A program made the translations under genes and the position numbers. A stretch of 64,000 nucleotides of DNA from Streptomyces sp. V1I1. GTDB lineage: Bacteria; Actinomycetota; Actinomycetes; Streptomycetales; Streptomycetaceae. The notes beneath the pieces are model-generated. The model was not told the DNA's origin. It saw only the letters and a program-made list of their open reading frames with translations, and made no database searches. The DNA lies in contig NZ_JAUSZH010000001.1 of assembly GCF_030817355.1 (NCBI RefSeq), positions 4,439,501 to 4,503,500 of the forward strand, written 5' to 3'. This document shows, piece after piece, positions 43,554 to 52,831 of the stretch; the stretch's first letter is position 1; each line of letters opens with the position of its first letter.

Positions 43554-45263
43554 ATGCGAAGACTCTTCGCCTTCGGGGGGAGCGCGGCCCTGCTGGTCGC
43601 CGCCGTCGTGGGCACGGCCGGACCGGCCGTCGCCGCGGACGAGTTCATCGGCTTCACTATCGACGACATCGTTCTGCAGCCCGGCGACGGCTGGGGCGAG
43701 CTGACTCCGACCGGCCTTGACGGCACTCCGGACGGCACGCTCGTGTTCGCCCTGAGCAAGAAGGAACTGACCGACCCGACGTGGAGCGGGGCCGGGCTGC
43801 CGGCCGGCATCACCGCGGAGGCGCAGGAGGTCTGCAAGCCTGCGGCCGGAGTCGTCGGGGTCTACACCTGCCCCATCAACGACGACAACCCCTTCCCGGG
43901 GCTGACCGTCGAGGCCGCCGCGTCCGCCGCCCACGACACGACGCTCCACTACGGCGTCGTCTACGCGGCCCGCGGGGCGGACATCAACAAGGCCGTCAAG
44001 GAGGCGCAGACGGTCGGCAGCCTTCCGGAGGACGGCCGGCACGCCGCCCGTACCGTGACCGTGAGGTCGGCCGAGCACGTCGCCCAGAACACCCTGAAAC
44101 TGGACACCCCGGCGCTGCCGGCCGGTGGGTCCGTCACCCAGTCGGTGACCGTCCACGCCGTGGACAAGGGCGAGTTGGAGGTGTTCTTCGAGCCGTCCGA
44201 GGGCCAGCGCTGGTGGGAGGAGGGCGAGCTCCAGGTCGAGATCACCTCCGCCACCGGCGGTCCGACCGCGACCTGTGACCATGTGCTCGGCGACCTCGGC
44301 TACGGGGGCGTCACCTGCGCCGTCACGCCGGGCGACGTCACCGTCTCGTACACGCTGAAGGCGGCCGCCACGGCCGCGGCCTGGAAGATCGACGTCAACG
44401 CGGTCTACAACGTCTACACGTTCGGCACGGGCAACCCGGAGGCGCGCAGCACCTTCGCGGTCCAGAGCTCGCGCCCGGTCCCCACGCACCACACCCTCTT
44501 CGCCCGGGACACCGGCGGCACGCTCCACTCCTTCTCGGGCACCGGAAAGGCCACGGAGCCGTTCGGGGACTTCGCCGAGCCGATGGGCCGCGGCTGGAAC
44601 GCGTACAACGCGCTGACCAAGCTCTCGCCGCTGACCGTCCAGAACACGGGCGCGGGCGTCGTCGGCCGGGACAGCACGGGTGTCCTGTGGCACTACCGCA
44701 TGAGCGGCGACTACTACCCGGCCTTCGGCCCGCGGACACGCGTCGGCTCGGGCTGGGGTGTCTACAACTCGCTGACCGGCGTCGCCGATGTCATGGGTGA
44801 CGGCAAGGCGGACCTGCTCGCCCGCGACGGTGCGGGTGTGCTGTGGCTGTACAAGGGCACGGGCAGCAGCTCCGCGCCGTTCGCCGCGCGTACGAAGGTA
44901 GGCAGCGGCTGGGGCGTCTACAACCAGTTCACCGGCGCTGGTGACCTGACGGGTGACGGCAGGGCGGACCTGATCGCGCGGGACGCGTCGGGCGCGCAGT
45001 GGCTGTACCAGGGCACGGGCAACGCGGCGTCCCCGTTCGCCGCCCGCACCAAGGTCGGCACCGGCTGGGGTGCGTACGCATTGCTGTCGGGCCCGGGCGA
45101 CCTGACGGACGACGGCCGGGCGGACCTGATCGCGCGGGACGCGGCCGGGGTCTTCTGGCTCTACAAGGGCACGGGCAAGGCGACGGCGCCGTTCTCGGCT
45201 CGTACGAAGGTGGGTACGGGCTGGGGCGGCGTCGAGGGGCGCTCGCTGAACAGCCTGCTCTGA
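43554..45263 (+). CDS. Secreted FG-GAP/VCBS repeat protein (second paralogue)
   Basis: A 569-aa protein from ATG 43554 with TTGAGGAAC upstream. Signal peptide residues 1-28 (TAGPAVAA). It has an additional N-terminal domain of about 140 residues (GFTIDDIVLQPGDGWGELTP) compared with its neighbour, then the shared beta-sandwich (GGSVTQSVTVHAVDKGELEV) and five propeller blades (DLTGDGRADLIARDASGAQW). It ends at a strong terminator (45300-45326). Extracellular binding is inferred. Confidence 0.85.
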   Translation: MRRLFAFGGSAALLVAAVVGTAGPAVAADEFIGFTIDDIVLQPGDGWGELTPTGLDGTPDGTLVFALSKKELTDPTWSGAGLPAGITAEAQEVCKPAAGVVGVYTCPINDDNPFPGLTVEAAASAAHDTTLHYGVVYAARGADINKAVKEAQTVGSLPEDGRHAARTVTVRSAEHVAQNTLKLDTPALPAGGSVTQSVTVHAVDKGELEVFFEPSEGQRWWEEGELQVEITSATGGPTATCDHVLGDLGYGGVTCAVTPGDVTVSYTLKAAATAAAWKIDVNAVYNVYTFGTGNPEARSTFAVQSSRPVPTHHTLFARDTGGTLHSFSGTGKATEPFGDFAEPMGRGWNAYNALTKLSPLTVQNTGAGVVGRDSTGVLWHYRMSGDYYPAFGPRTRVGSGWGVYNSLTGVADVMGDGKADLLARDGAGVLWLYKGTGSSSAPFAARTKVGSGWGVYNQFTGAGDLTGDGRADLIARDASGAQWLYQGTGNAASPFAARTKVGTGWGAYALLSGPGDLTDDGRADLIARDAAGVFWLYKGTGKATAPFSARTKVGTGWGGVEGRSLNSLL

Positions 45264-45299
45264 TCCTTGTTCTGACGTACGGCCGCTGAGCAGCCGACT

Positions 45300-45326
45300 G
45301 GGCCCCGGACGATGCGTCCGGGGCCC
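45300..45326. terminator. Terminator after the FG-GAP pair
   Basis: GGGCCCCGGAC and GTCCGGGGCCC, 11-bp perfect stem, 5-nt loop. Confidence 0.85.
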
Positions 45327-45383
45327 TCGTGCGCTCAGTGCCGAACGCGCCCCGCTGGAGGTCTGAGGCGGCCGGGCAACTCC

Positions 45384-46781
45384 CTAGTGCCGGCCCGCGA
45401 TCCGGTCCGCCACCCGGGCGATGCGGTCGGTCTCCGCCGTGCGCGCCCCCGCCTCGCGGCGGTCCGCCGCGCGGTAGGCCGCGTGCATGCCCTGCACGCC
45501 CAGCCAGCGCAGCGGCTCCGGCTCCCACTTGCGGACCTTGTGGTTCACCCAGGGCAGCGAGGTGAGTTCGGTGCCGCCCGCCTGGCCCGAGTCCTGCTGG
45601 ATCAGGTCGCGCAGGGTCCGGGCCGCGAGGTTGGTGGTGGCCACGCCGGAGCCGACGTAGCCGCCCGCCCAGCCGAGGCCGGTGGAGCGGTCCAGGGTGA
45701 CCGTGGCGCACCAGTCGCGGGGGACGCCGAGGACGCCCGACCAGGCGTGGTCGATGCGGACGCCCGCGGTGGTCGGGAAGAAGCGGACCAGGATCTCGCG
45801 GAGGGCTTCGATCGTGGCGGGCTGGGTGCGGCCGTCGTTGTCGGTCTTCGAGCCGAAGCGGTACGGGACGCCCCGGCCGCCCAGGGCGATGCGGTCGTCC
45901 GCGGTGCGCTGCGCGTACATGTAGGCGTGGGCCATGTCGCCGAGGGTCTCGTGGCCGTCCCAGCCGATGGTGTCCCAGACGGACCGGGGGAGGGGTTCCG
46001 TCGCGATCATGGAGGAGTTCATGGGGAGCCAGTCTCGCTTCTGGCCCTTGAGGTTCGCGGTGAAGCCTTCGGTGCAGCGCAGGATGTACGGGGCGCGGAC
46101 CGTGCCGTACGGCGTGATGGCGTGCTTGGGCTTGATCTCCGTGACGGGCGTCGACTCGTGGATGGTGACGCCCAGTGCTTCGACGACCGCCGCCAGGCCC
46201 TTGACGAGTTTCACTGGGTGCAGGCGGGCGCCGTGCGGGGTCCAGGTGGAGGCGACGGCTCCGGTGACGCGTACGCGTTCGGCGGTCTCGCGGGCGCCGA
46301 GCAGTACGCGGTCCTTCTCGCCGAAGGCGATCTCGACGGCGTGGAAGGCCTTGAGGCGGGTCAACTGGGCGGGGGTGCGGGCGACTTCGAGTACGCCGCC
46401 CTGGTGGATGTCGGCGTCGATGCCCTCTTCCGCGGCGACGCGCACCACCTCGTCGACGGTGTCGTTCATGGCCTGCTGGAGGCGGACGGCGGCGTCGTGG
46501 CCGTGGAGCCTGGCGTAGCGCTCGCGGCCGGCGATGCCGTTGTAGAGCCAGCCGCCGTTGCGGCCGGAGGCGCCGTAGCCGCAGAACTTGCCCTCAAGGA
46601 CCGTGATGTTCAAGAAGGGCACGGCCTTCTTGAGGTAGTAGGCCGTCCACAGACCGGTGTATCCGCCGCCGACGATGCAGACGTCCGCGGTGGCGTCTCC
46701 GGGGAGGGGTTCCCGGGGGACGGGGGTGCCGTCCTGCGCGTACCAGAACGATATGCCGCCGTTGACGGTGCTGGTGCTCAT
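45384..46781 (-). CDS. FAD-dependent amine/amino-acid oxidoreductase (DAO family)
   Basis: A 465-aa enzyme from ATG 46781 (AGGGACATC upstream). The Rossmann motif VCIVGGGYTGLWTAYYL (about residues 33-50) with the downstream E of ITVLEGKFCGYGASGRNGG fits DAO/PuuB-type enzymes, and GWAGGYVGSGVATTNLAART closes the FAD site. Related proteins oxidise gamma-glutamylputrescine, glycine or sarcosine; the substrate cannot be fixed. It stands alone, divergent to the frameshifted kinase. Confidence 0.85.
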   Translation of the reverse strand: MSTSTVNGGISFWYAQDGTPVPREPLPGDATADVCIVGGGYTGLWTAYYLKKAVPFLNITVLEGKFCGYGASGRNGGWLYNGIAGRERYARLHGHDAAVRLQQAMNDTVDEVVRVAAEEGIDADIHQGGVLEVARTPAQLTRLKAFHAVEIAFGEKDRVLLGARETAERVRVTGAVASTWTPHGARLHPVKLVKGLAAVVEALGVTIHESTPVTEIKPKHAITPYGTVRAPYILRCTEGFTANLKGQKRDWLPMNSSMIATEPLPRSVWDTIGWDGHETLGDMAHAYMYAQRTADDRIALGGRGVPYRFGSKTDNDGRTQPATIEALREILVRFFPTTAGVRIDHAWSGVLGVPRDWCATVTLDRSTGLGWAGGYVGSGVATTNLAARTLRDLIQQDSGQAGGTELTSLPWVNHKVRKWEPEPLRWLGVQGMHAAYRAADRREAGARTAETDRIARVADRIAGRH

Positions 46782-46898
46782 GATGTCCCTGCTGCTTGAT
46801 CCGGCCGCCACTGTGCGCCTGTTGTGGCGGGAGGGTACTCGTAGGCCCTTTCATGGTCGTACCCAGGACCGGTCTCCGCACGGTCGTAGGATCCGGGC

Positions 46899-47796
46899 GT
46901 GATCGACATTCCGGAAGAACTGACGGCCACGCAGATCAAGTACGGCGGTGAGGCGGGCCGTGCTTTCCTCGCCGCGCTGCCGGAGCGTGCCGCCGACTTC
47001 CTGGACCGCTGGGAGCTGCGGCAGACCGGCCGCCCCATGCACGGCTGGTGCGCGCTCGTCCTGCCGGTGGAGCGCGCGGACGGTATGCCCGCCGCCCTCA
47101 AGCTCCAGGCCGTCGACGAGGAGAGCGAGGGGGAGCCGCTCGCGCTGCGGACCTGGGACGGGGACGGGGCCGTACGGCTGCTGGAGTACGAGCAGCAGAC
47201 CGGCACACTGCTGCTGGAGCGGCTGGACTCATCGCGTCATCTGTCCGTCGTGGCCGAGAGCCGGGAGGCGGTGCGGATCCTCGCCGAGCTGCTGGCCCGG
47301 CTGACGTCCGTACCGGCGCCGGACGGGCTGCGGCGGCTCGGTGACATCGCGGCCCGGATGCTCGACGGCGTGCCGCGCGCGCTGACAGCCCTCGCGGACG
47401 AGGACGAGCGGCGGCTGCTGAGGGACTGCGCGGCGGCGGTACGGGAGGTCGCCGACGAGCCCGGCGACCGGCTGCTGCACTGGGATCTGCACTACGACAA
47501 CGTGCTGGCCGCTGCACCCCGGATCCGCGCGTGAGCCATGGCTCGCCATCGACCCCAAGCCGCTCGCCGGCGATCCGGGCTTCGATCTGCTGCCCGCCCT
47601 CGGCAACCGCTTCGACCCGGCGGAAGTCCTGTGGCGCTTCGATCTGATGACGGAGGTGCTGGGCCTCGACCGCGAGACGGCGCGGGCCTGGACGCTCGGG
47701 CGCGTTCTGCAGAACAGCCTGTGGGACGTGAAGGGCGGAGAGACCCGTCTCCAGGAGCAACAGGTGTCCATCGGTCGGAAGCTGCTGGCACGGTAG
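46899..47796 (+). pseudogene. Aminoglycoside/hydroxyurea phosphotransferase-like gene with frameshift
   Basis: From GTG 46899 a 211-codon frame encodes the N-lobe and the Brenner motif LLHWDLHYDNVLAAA, then stops at 47534. A different frame continues at about 47528 with REPWLAIDPKPLAGDPGFDL through VLQNSLWDVKGGETRL to a stop at 47796. Together they make a full APH_6_hur-type kinase of about 300 residues, including the metal Asp in IDPKP. One indel near CACCCCGGATCCGCGCG separates the halves. A TAGGAT box just before GTG suggests a leaderless promoter. Either a recent pseudogene or a sequence error. Confidence 0.75.
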
Positions 47797-47821
47797 CCGG
47801 GTCGGCATCCATCCTGGCCAC

Positions 47822-48292
47822 ATGATTCGTCACGCCACACCCGCCGATGTCCCCGAGATCCACCGCATGATCCGCGAACTCGCCGAGTACGAGAAGGCCC
47901 TGGAAGAGGCAAGGGCGAGCGAGGAGCAGCTGCACGAGGCGCTGTTCGGCGAGCGGCCCGCCGCCTTCGCGCATATCGCGGAGACGGCGGAAGGGGAGAT
48001 CGCGGGCTACTCGCTCTGGTTCCTCAACTTCTCGACGTGGCGCGGGGTGCACGGCATCTATCTGGAGGATCTGTACGTACGGCCGGTGCTGCGCGGCGGC
48101 GGATACGGCAAGGCGCTGCTGGCCGAGCTGGCGCGGATCTGTGTGGAGCGCGGTTACGAGCGTCTGGAGTGGTCCGTGCTGAACTGGAACACCCCGTCGA
48201 TCGACTTCTACCGCGCACTGGGTGCGGAGCCGCAGGACGAGTGGACGGTCTACCGGCTGACCGACGGGGCGCTCACCAAGCTCGGTTCATAG
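47822..48292 (+). CDS. GNAT-family N-acetyltransferase
   Basis: A 156-aa acetyltransferase: IRHATPADVPEIHRMIRELA at the start, then motif A LEDLYVRPVLRGGGYGKALL binding acetyl-CoA through RGGGYGKA, and motif B EWSVLNWNTPSIDFYRALGA. It resembles diamine/spermidine N-acetyltransferase-like proteins (SAT group). It begins 25 bp after the kinase stop in the same direction. Its TAG stop lies inside an 18-bp tandem array shared with the convergent gene. Confidence 0.9.
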   Translation: MIRHATPADVPEIHRMIRELAEYEKALEEARASEEQLHEALFGERPAAFAHIAETAEGEIAGYSLWFLNFSTWRGVHGIYLEDLYVRPVLRGGGYGKALLAELARICVERGYERLEWSVLNWNTPSIDFYRALGAEPQDEWTVYRLTDGALTKLGS

Positions 48293-48353
48293 CGTTCTCG
48301 GTTCATAGCGTTTACGGGGTTCATTGCGTCTACGGGATTCATGGCGTTTGCGG
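48284..48353. repeat. 18-bp tandem array spanning two convergent stop codons
   Basis: GGTTCATAGCGTTCTC, GGTTCATAGCGTTTACGG, GGTTCATTGCGTCTACGG and GATTCATGGCGTTTGCGG follow each other. The first unit contains the GNAT TAG; the last contains the reverse TGA of the oxidoreductase gene. Confidence 0.85.
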
Positions 48354-49346
48354 GATCAGGACGACTTTGCCCATCGTGCCCCTGGTCTCCAGTGCGCGGT
48401 GGGCCTCGGCCGCCTCGGCGAGCGGGAAGCGCTGCACGGCGGGGCGCAGCCGGCCCGACGCGGCCTCGGCGAGGGACCGCTCTTCCAGTGTGCGTACGTC
48501 GCCGCCCGCCTTCTCGATCATCACCGGGCCGAGCACGCCCTCGGAGGTGATGCCGCGCTCCGCCAGCTCCTCGTCCGTGAAGGTCAGCGGCGCACCGTCG
48601 TGCAGGCCCTCGCCCGACCAGCCGAAGACGATGTGCTTGCCGCCCTTGCCGAGGAGGTCGACGGCGGTGTGGGCGGTCGCCCCGCCCACCGAGTCGAACA
48701 CGACGGTCGCGCGGCGCTCGCCGAGGTAGCCGCGGACCTGGTCGGGCCAGTGTGCCTCCCTGTAGTCGACGGCCAGGTCGGCGCCGTTCTCGACGACCCG
48801 GGAGACCTTGGCGGGGCCGCCCGCGAGGCCGATGACGAGGGCGCCGGCGTTTTTCGCGTACTGCACGAGGAGCGTGCCGATGCCGCCGGCCGCGGCCGGG
48901 ACGATAGCGATGTCGTCGGGGCCGAGGTCGGTGAACTGCAGGATGCCCATCGTCGTACGGCCCGTCCCGATCATCGCGACGGCCTCGGCCTCGTCGAGGT
49001 TGCCCGGGATCTCGTGCAGCCGGGCGGCGTCGGAGACGGCGAGCTCCGCGTAGCCTCCGGGGGCCATGCCGAGGTGGACGACAACCCGCTTGCCGAGCCA
49101 GCCCGGGTCGGTCCCGTCACCGAGCGACTCGACCATGCCCGCGACCTCGCGGCCGGGGATGGTGGGCAGCTCGACGGGGGCGGGGTAGGGGCCGGTCATG
49201 CCCTCGCGCAGGGCGGTGTCGAGGAGATGGACGCCGGACGCGGCGACGGCGATCCGCACCTGGCCGGGGCCGGGGACGGGGTCTTCGGTCCGCTCGTAGC
49301 GAAGGTTCTCGGCGGGGCCGAAGGCGTGGAGGCGGATGGCGTGCAT
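48339..49346 (-). CDS. Zinc-independent quinone oxidoreductase-like dehydrogenase (MDR)
   Basis: A 335-aa NADPH-dependent reductase from ATG 49346 (GGAGCC upstream). GroES-like N-domain (TIPGREVAGMVESLGDGTDP) and Rossmann domain with AAAGGIGTLLVQYAKNAGAL as nucleotide motif; no structural zinc Cys are seen, so it belongs to the QOR/zeta-crystallin group reducing quinones or enones. It ends within the 18-bp array, convergent with GNAT. Confidence 0.88.
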   Translation of the reverse strand: MHAIRLHAFGPAENLRYERTEDPVPGPGQVRIAVAASGVHLLDTALREGMTGPYPAPVELPTIPGREVAGMVESLGDGTDPGWLGKRVVVHLGMAPGGYAELAVSDAARLHEIPGNLDEAEAVAMIGTGRTTMGILQFTDLGPDDIAIVPAAAGGIGTLLVQYAKNAGALVIGLAGGPAKVSRVVENGADLAVDYREAHWPDQVRGYLGERRATVVFDSVGGATAHTAVDLLGKGGKHIVFGWSGEGLHDGAPLTFTDEELAERGITSEGVLGPVMIEKAGGDVRTLEERSLAEAASGRLRPAVQRFPLAEAAEAHRALETRGTMGKVVLIPQTP

Positions 49347-49472
49347 GGCGGGCTCCTCTGAGCAGACTCGTGAGCTGACTCGGTGGCTACGGGCAACACC
49401 CTTCAACCTCAAGCCCGCTTGAGGTCAAGAGCCGCTGTTGTCCCCTGTCCGCCTTGCCGTCTGGCCGCCGTG

Positions 49473-49970
49473 CTACAGGCGCGGGAAGCGGGCCTGTAGG
49501 TCCCAGACGACGGGGTTGTCGTCGAGCCCTTCGTGCATGTCGGACAGATCCGCGATCAGATCGTGCAGGAAGTCGCGGGCCTCGCGGCGCAGCTCGGCGT
49601 GGCTGAAGGTGAGGGGCGGCTCGTCGCCCGGCATCCAGTCGGCCTCCACATCGACCCAGCCGAAGCGCCGCTCGAAGAGCATCCGGTCGGCGGACTCGGT
49701 GAAGTCCAGCTCGGCGTACTGGGGTTTCGCGGCGCGGCTGCCGAGCGGGTCGCGGTCGAGCTGCTCGACGATGTCGCACAACGCCCAGGCGAAGTCGAGC
49801 ACCGGCACCCATCCCCAGGCTGTGGAGACCTCGCGGTCCTCTTTGGTGTCGGCGAGATAGACGTCCCCGCAGAACAGGTCGTGCCGCAGCGCCTGGACGT
49901 CCGCGCGGCGGTAGTCGGTCTGCGGGGGGTCGGGGAAGCGACGGGAGAGGGAGTAGCCGATGTCGAGCAC
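49473..49970 (-). CDS. Conserved hypothetical protein
   Basis: A 165-aa acidic soluble protein from GTG 49970: LDIGYSLSRRFPDPPQTDYR, a central WGWVPVLDFAWALCDIVEQL, a beta-rich SADRMLFERRFGWVDVEADW and a helical end ARDFLHDLIADLSDMHEGLD. It has no signal peptide or catalytic motif. The pattern resembles immunity- or barrier-type small Streptomyces proteins, but I do not recognise a named family. It is transcribed alone, divergent to the peptidase gene. Confidence 0.65.
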   Translation of the reverse strand: MLDIGYSLSRRFPDPPQTDYRRADVQALRHDLFCGDVYLADTKEDREVSTAWGWVPVLDFAWALCDIVEQLDRDPLGSRAAKPQYAELDFTESADRMLFERRFGWVDVEADWMPGDEPPLTFSHAELRREARDFLHDLIADLSDMHEGLDDNPVVWDLQARFPRL

Positions 49971-50085
49971 GGGGTGATGGTGTCATGGGGGGCGCCCCAC
50001 CCCGAGCCCGCCCGCCCCTGCCCGCCCGCCCCGCCGGGCTACGGCAGCAATCGCTGCTGACACCCGCCCCCGTAGGATCAACTGC

Positions 50086-51507
50086 GTGGATCAGCGAACT
50101 CGCTTACGCACCCTGACGCTGCGCACCCTGACGCCCGCCGTCGCCCTGCTCCTCCTCGCGGGTTGTACCGACGGCGGCGCCGCCGTGCACGGCAAGCCGG
50201 GCGCATCAGGCGTACGCGACCCGCTCTTCCGCGATCTCGGCAACGGCGGTTACGACGTCCAGCACTACGCCCTGAACCTCGACTACGAGCCGAAGACCGG
50301 CCGCCTCAAGGGCACCGCCGAGATCACCGCCCGCGCCACCCAGGACCTGAGCGCCTTCAATCTCGACCTCCACGAGCTGACCGTCGACAGCGCCACCGTC
50401 GACGGCAAGAAGGCCGCCGCCAACCAGGCGGGCGACGAGCTGACGCTGCGCCCGCACCGCGACATCGACAAGGGCAAGACCTTCCGTACCGTCGTCCGCT
50501 ACTCCGGAGAGCCGCAGAAGATCGTCAACGAGGGCGGCGACGAGGAGGACGGCGACGTGGAAGGCTGGCTGAAGACCGCGGACGGCACGCTCGCGGTCGG
50601 CGAGCCCACCGGGTCGATGGCGTGGTTCCCCAGTAACAACCACCCGAGCGACAAGGCCGCGTACGACATCACGGTCACCGTCCCCGAGCGGCTGAAGGCC
50701 ATCTCCAACGGGGAGTTGATGAGCGAGCGCACGACCGGCGGCCGCACCACCTTCGCCTGGAAGTCGAAGGAGCCGATGGCCAGTTACCTCGCCACGCTCG
50801 CCATCGGCGCGTACGACGTGAAGCGCTCCCTCACGCCCTCCGGCCTCTCCGTCCTCACCGCCGTCGACCCGGCTGTGGCCGACGAGAGCGCGGACCTGCT
50901 CGCCCGCATCCCCGAGATCATGAAGTGGGCTACGGAGAACTTCGGTCGGTACCCCTTCTCCTCCATCGGCGCGATCGTCGTCCCGACGAACGAGATCAAG
51001 TACGCCCTGGAGACCCAGACCAGGCCCGTCTTCCCGGCGGAACAATTCGACGTCGGGACGCTCGTCCACGAGATCGCGCACCAGTGGTACGGCAACTCCG
51101 TGACGCCCGCGTCCTGGAAGGACATGTGGCTCAACGAGGGCTTGGCCACGTACGCGGAGTGGATCTGGGCGGAGGACTTCGAGGACACCCCGGCCCAGGA
51201 AAGCTTCGAGGAGGCCTTCGCCGACGAGGACAACTGGGCTTTCCCGCCTGCTGATCCGCCGTCAGCCGCCGAGGTCTCCGACCCGCCGGTGTACTGGCGG
51301 GGCGCGATGGTCATCCACAAGATCCGCCAGACGGTGGGCGAGGACATGTTCTACAAGATCTTGCGGGGCTGGGCGACGGCGCACCGGCACGGCAACGCCT
51401 CGACCGCCGACTTCACCGCGTACGTGGAGGAGCAGTCCGGCAAGGACCTGAGGAGGGCGGTGTGGGACACCTGGCTGTACGGCAAGGACAAGCCGGCGCG
51501 GCCGTAG
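50086..51507 (+). CDS. M1-family zinc metallopeptidase lipoprotein
   Basis: A 473-aa exported protein from GTG 50086. The signal peptide ends in the lipobox LLLLAGC (Cys27). The N-terminal beta domain (HYALNLDYEPKTGRLKGTAE) is followed by the gluzincin catalytic domain: HEIAHQWYGN (zinc His328, His332, catalytic Glu329) and the third ligand Glu351 in WLNEGLATYAEW. The GAMEN-type motif is degenerate (VPTNEIKYALETQ). It lacks the large C-terminal helical domain of full-length aminopeptidase N. Extracellular peptide trimming is expected. Confidence 0.9.
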   Translation: MDQRTRLRTLTLRTLTPAVALLLLAGCTDGGAAVHGKPGASGVRDPLFRDLGNGGYDVQHYALNLDYEPKTGRLKGTAEITARATQDLSAFNLDLHELTVDSATVDGKKAAANQAGDELTLRPHRDIDKGKTFRTVVRYSGEPQKIVNEGGDEEDGDVEGWLKTADGTLAVGEPTGSMAWFPSNNHPSDKAAYDITVTVPERLKAISNGELMSERTTGGRTTFAWKSKEPMASYLATLAIGAYDVKRSLTPSGLSVLTAVDPAVADESADLLARIPEIMKWATENFGRYPFSSIGAIVVPTNEIKYALETQTRPVFPAEQFDVGTLVHEIAHQWYGNSVTPASWKDMWLNEGLATYAEWIWAEDFEDTPAQESFEEAFADEDNWAFPPADPPSAAEVSDPPVYWRGAMVIHKIRQTVGEDMFYKILRGWATAHRHGNASTADFTAYVEEQSGKDLRRAVWDTWLYGKDKPARP

Positions 51508-51528
51508 CCGAGAGCGCGCGGGGAGCGC

Positions 51529-51560
51529 AGGGAGCCCCCGGCCGCGGCCGGGGGCTCCCT
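51529..51560. terminator. Bidirectional terminator between M1 peptidase and terD
   Basis: AGGGAGCCCCCGGCC and GGCCGGGGGCTCCCT, 15-bp perfect stem with only a 2-nt centre. Confidence 0.85.
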
Positions 51561-51577
51561 GAACACCGCGGTGAACG

Positions 51578-52153
51578 TCAGAGGTTGACGCCGAAGTCGC
51601 GGGCGATGCCCTCCAGCCCCGAGGCGTAACCCTGGCCGACCGCGCGGAACTTCCACTCGGCGCCGTTGCGGTAGAGCTCGCCGAAGACCATCGCGGTCTC
51701 GGTGGCGGCGTCCTCGCTCAGGTCGTAGCGCGCGAGCTCGGTGCCGCCGGCCTGGTTGACGATGCGGATGTAGGCGTTGCGCACCTGGCCGAAGTTCTGG
51801 CTGCGGCTGACGGCGTCGTAGATCGAGACCGGGAAGACGATCTTGTCGACGTCGGCCGGCAGACCCGCCAGGTTGACGTTGATCTGCTCGTCGTCGCCGC
51901 CGCCCTCGCCGGTGCGGTTGTCACCGGTGTGGACGATGGTCTGGTCGGGCGTCGCCTTGTTGTTGAAGAAGACGAAGTGGGCGTCGGAGGCGACCTTGCC
52001 ACCGGGGTTGACGCCGATGGCGGAGGCGTCGAGGTCGAAGTCGGTGCCGGTGGTGGTGCGGACGTCCCAGCCAAGGCCGACCGTGACGGCGGTCAGGCCC
52101 GGTGCCTCCTTGGTGAGCGAGACGTTGCCGCCCTTGGACAGGCTTACTGCCAT
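51578..52153 (-). CDS. terD: TerD-family Ca-binding stress protein
   Basis: A 191-aa protein, the standard TerD length. It has [20 protein letters not shown] and the calcium-binding loops [12 protein letters not shown] and [20 protein letters not shown], ending [20 protein letters not shown]. TerD proteins occur in tellurite-resistance and membrane-stress systems and affect development in streptomycetes. ATG 52153 with GGGGACTTCCC upstream. It is transcribed alone. Confidence 0.93.
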   Translation of the reverse strand: MAVSLSKGGNVSLTKEAPGLTAVTVGLGWDVRTTTGTDFDLDASAIGVNPGGKVASDAHFVFFNNKATPDQTIVHTGDNRTGEGGGDDEQINVNLAGLPADVDKIVFPVSIYDAVSRSQNFGQVRNAYIRIVNQAGGTELARYDLSEDAATETAMVFGELYRNGAEWKFRAVGQGYASGLEGIARDFGVNL

Positions 52154-52334
52154 TGGGAAGTCCCCTTCGTGGTGGTGTGCGGGCTTCGAGCACTCCCGAA
52201 GCTACCGTCACCCGTCATAACGCAGGCAGGGGACTGCCAGGTTCCACCCGCCTTTCTTTATTTGCCGTGCTCGTCCTTGCCGAGTCGCGGAAAAGCGGGT
52301 GACGCGAACGGCGCGGGCACGCGACCATGGAGGC

Positions 52335-52763
52335 ATGTCCGGGCCCTACATCATCCGCGGTTCGGTCTCCCTGCCGGAGGCCGAGCTCATGTGGCGTTTC
52401 TCGCGGTCGTCGGGACCGGGTGGCCAGCACGTCAACACCAGCGACTCGCAGGTGGAGCTCCGCTTCGACCTCGCGAAGACCGAGGCGCTTCCGCAGGTCT
52501 GGAAGGACCGCGCGCTGGAGCGGCTCGCGGGCCGGCTGGTCGGCGGGGTGATCGCCGTACGTGCGTCGGAGCACCGCTCGCAGTGGCGCAACCGCGAGAC
52601 GGCGGCGGTCCGCCTGGCGACGCTGCTCGCAGAGGCGACGGCGCCGCCACCGCGACCCCGACGGGCGACGAAGATCCCGCGCGGCATCAATGAGCGCCGC
52701 CTGCGCGAGAAGAAGCAACGCGCAGAAACGAAACGGGGTCGCACGGGCCGCGCCTGGGACTAG
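52335..52763 (+). CDS. arfB: Alternative ribosome-rescue factor / peptidyl-tRNA hydrolase
   Basis: A 142-aa protein of the class-I release-factor-like ICT1/YaeJ family. It carries the catalytic GGQ in RSSGPGGQHVNTSDSQVELR and a basic C-terminal tail (INERRLREKKQRAETKRGRT) that reads the empty mRNA channel of stalled ribosomes. It lacks the codon-recognition domain of RF1/RF2. ATG 52335; alternative GTG/ATG upstream lack conservation. The stop lies inside a 15-bp tandem array. Confidence 0.92.
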   Translation: MSGPYIIRGSVSLPEAELMWRFSRSSGPGGQHVNTSDSQVELRFDLAKTEALPQVWKDRALERLAGRLVGGVIAVRASEHRSQWRNRETAAVRLATLLAEATAPPPRPRRATKIPRGINERRLREKKQRAETKRGRTGRAWD

Positions 52764-52797
52764 GAAACCTGGGCCTAGGAAACCTGGGACTAGGAAT
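52753..52797 (+). repeat. Three 15-bp tandem units across the arfB stop
   Basis: CCTGGGACTAGGAAA, CCTGGGCCTAGGAAA and CCTGGGACTAGGAAT, followed by a decayed GGGACTGGGAAGG. The first TAG is the arfB stop. Confidence 0.85.
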
Positions 52798-52831
52798 GGG
52801 ACTGGGAAGGGGTGGGTCGGGGGAAAGCCCC

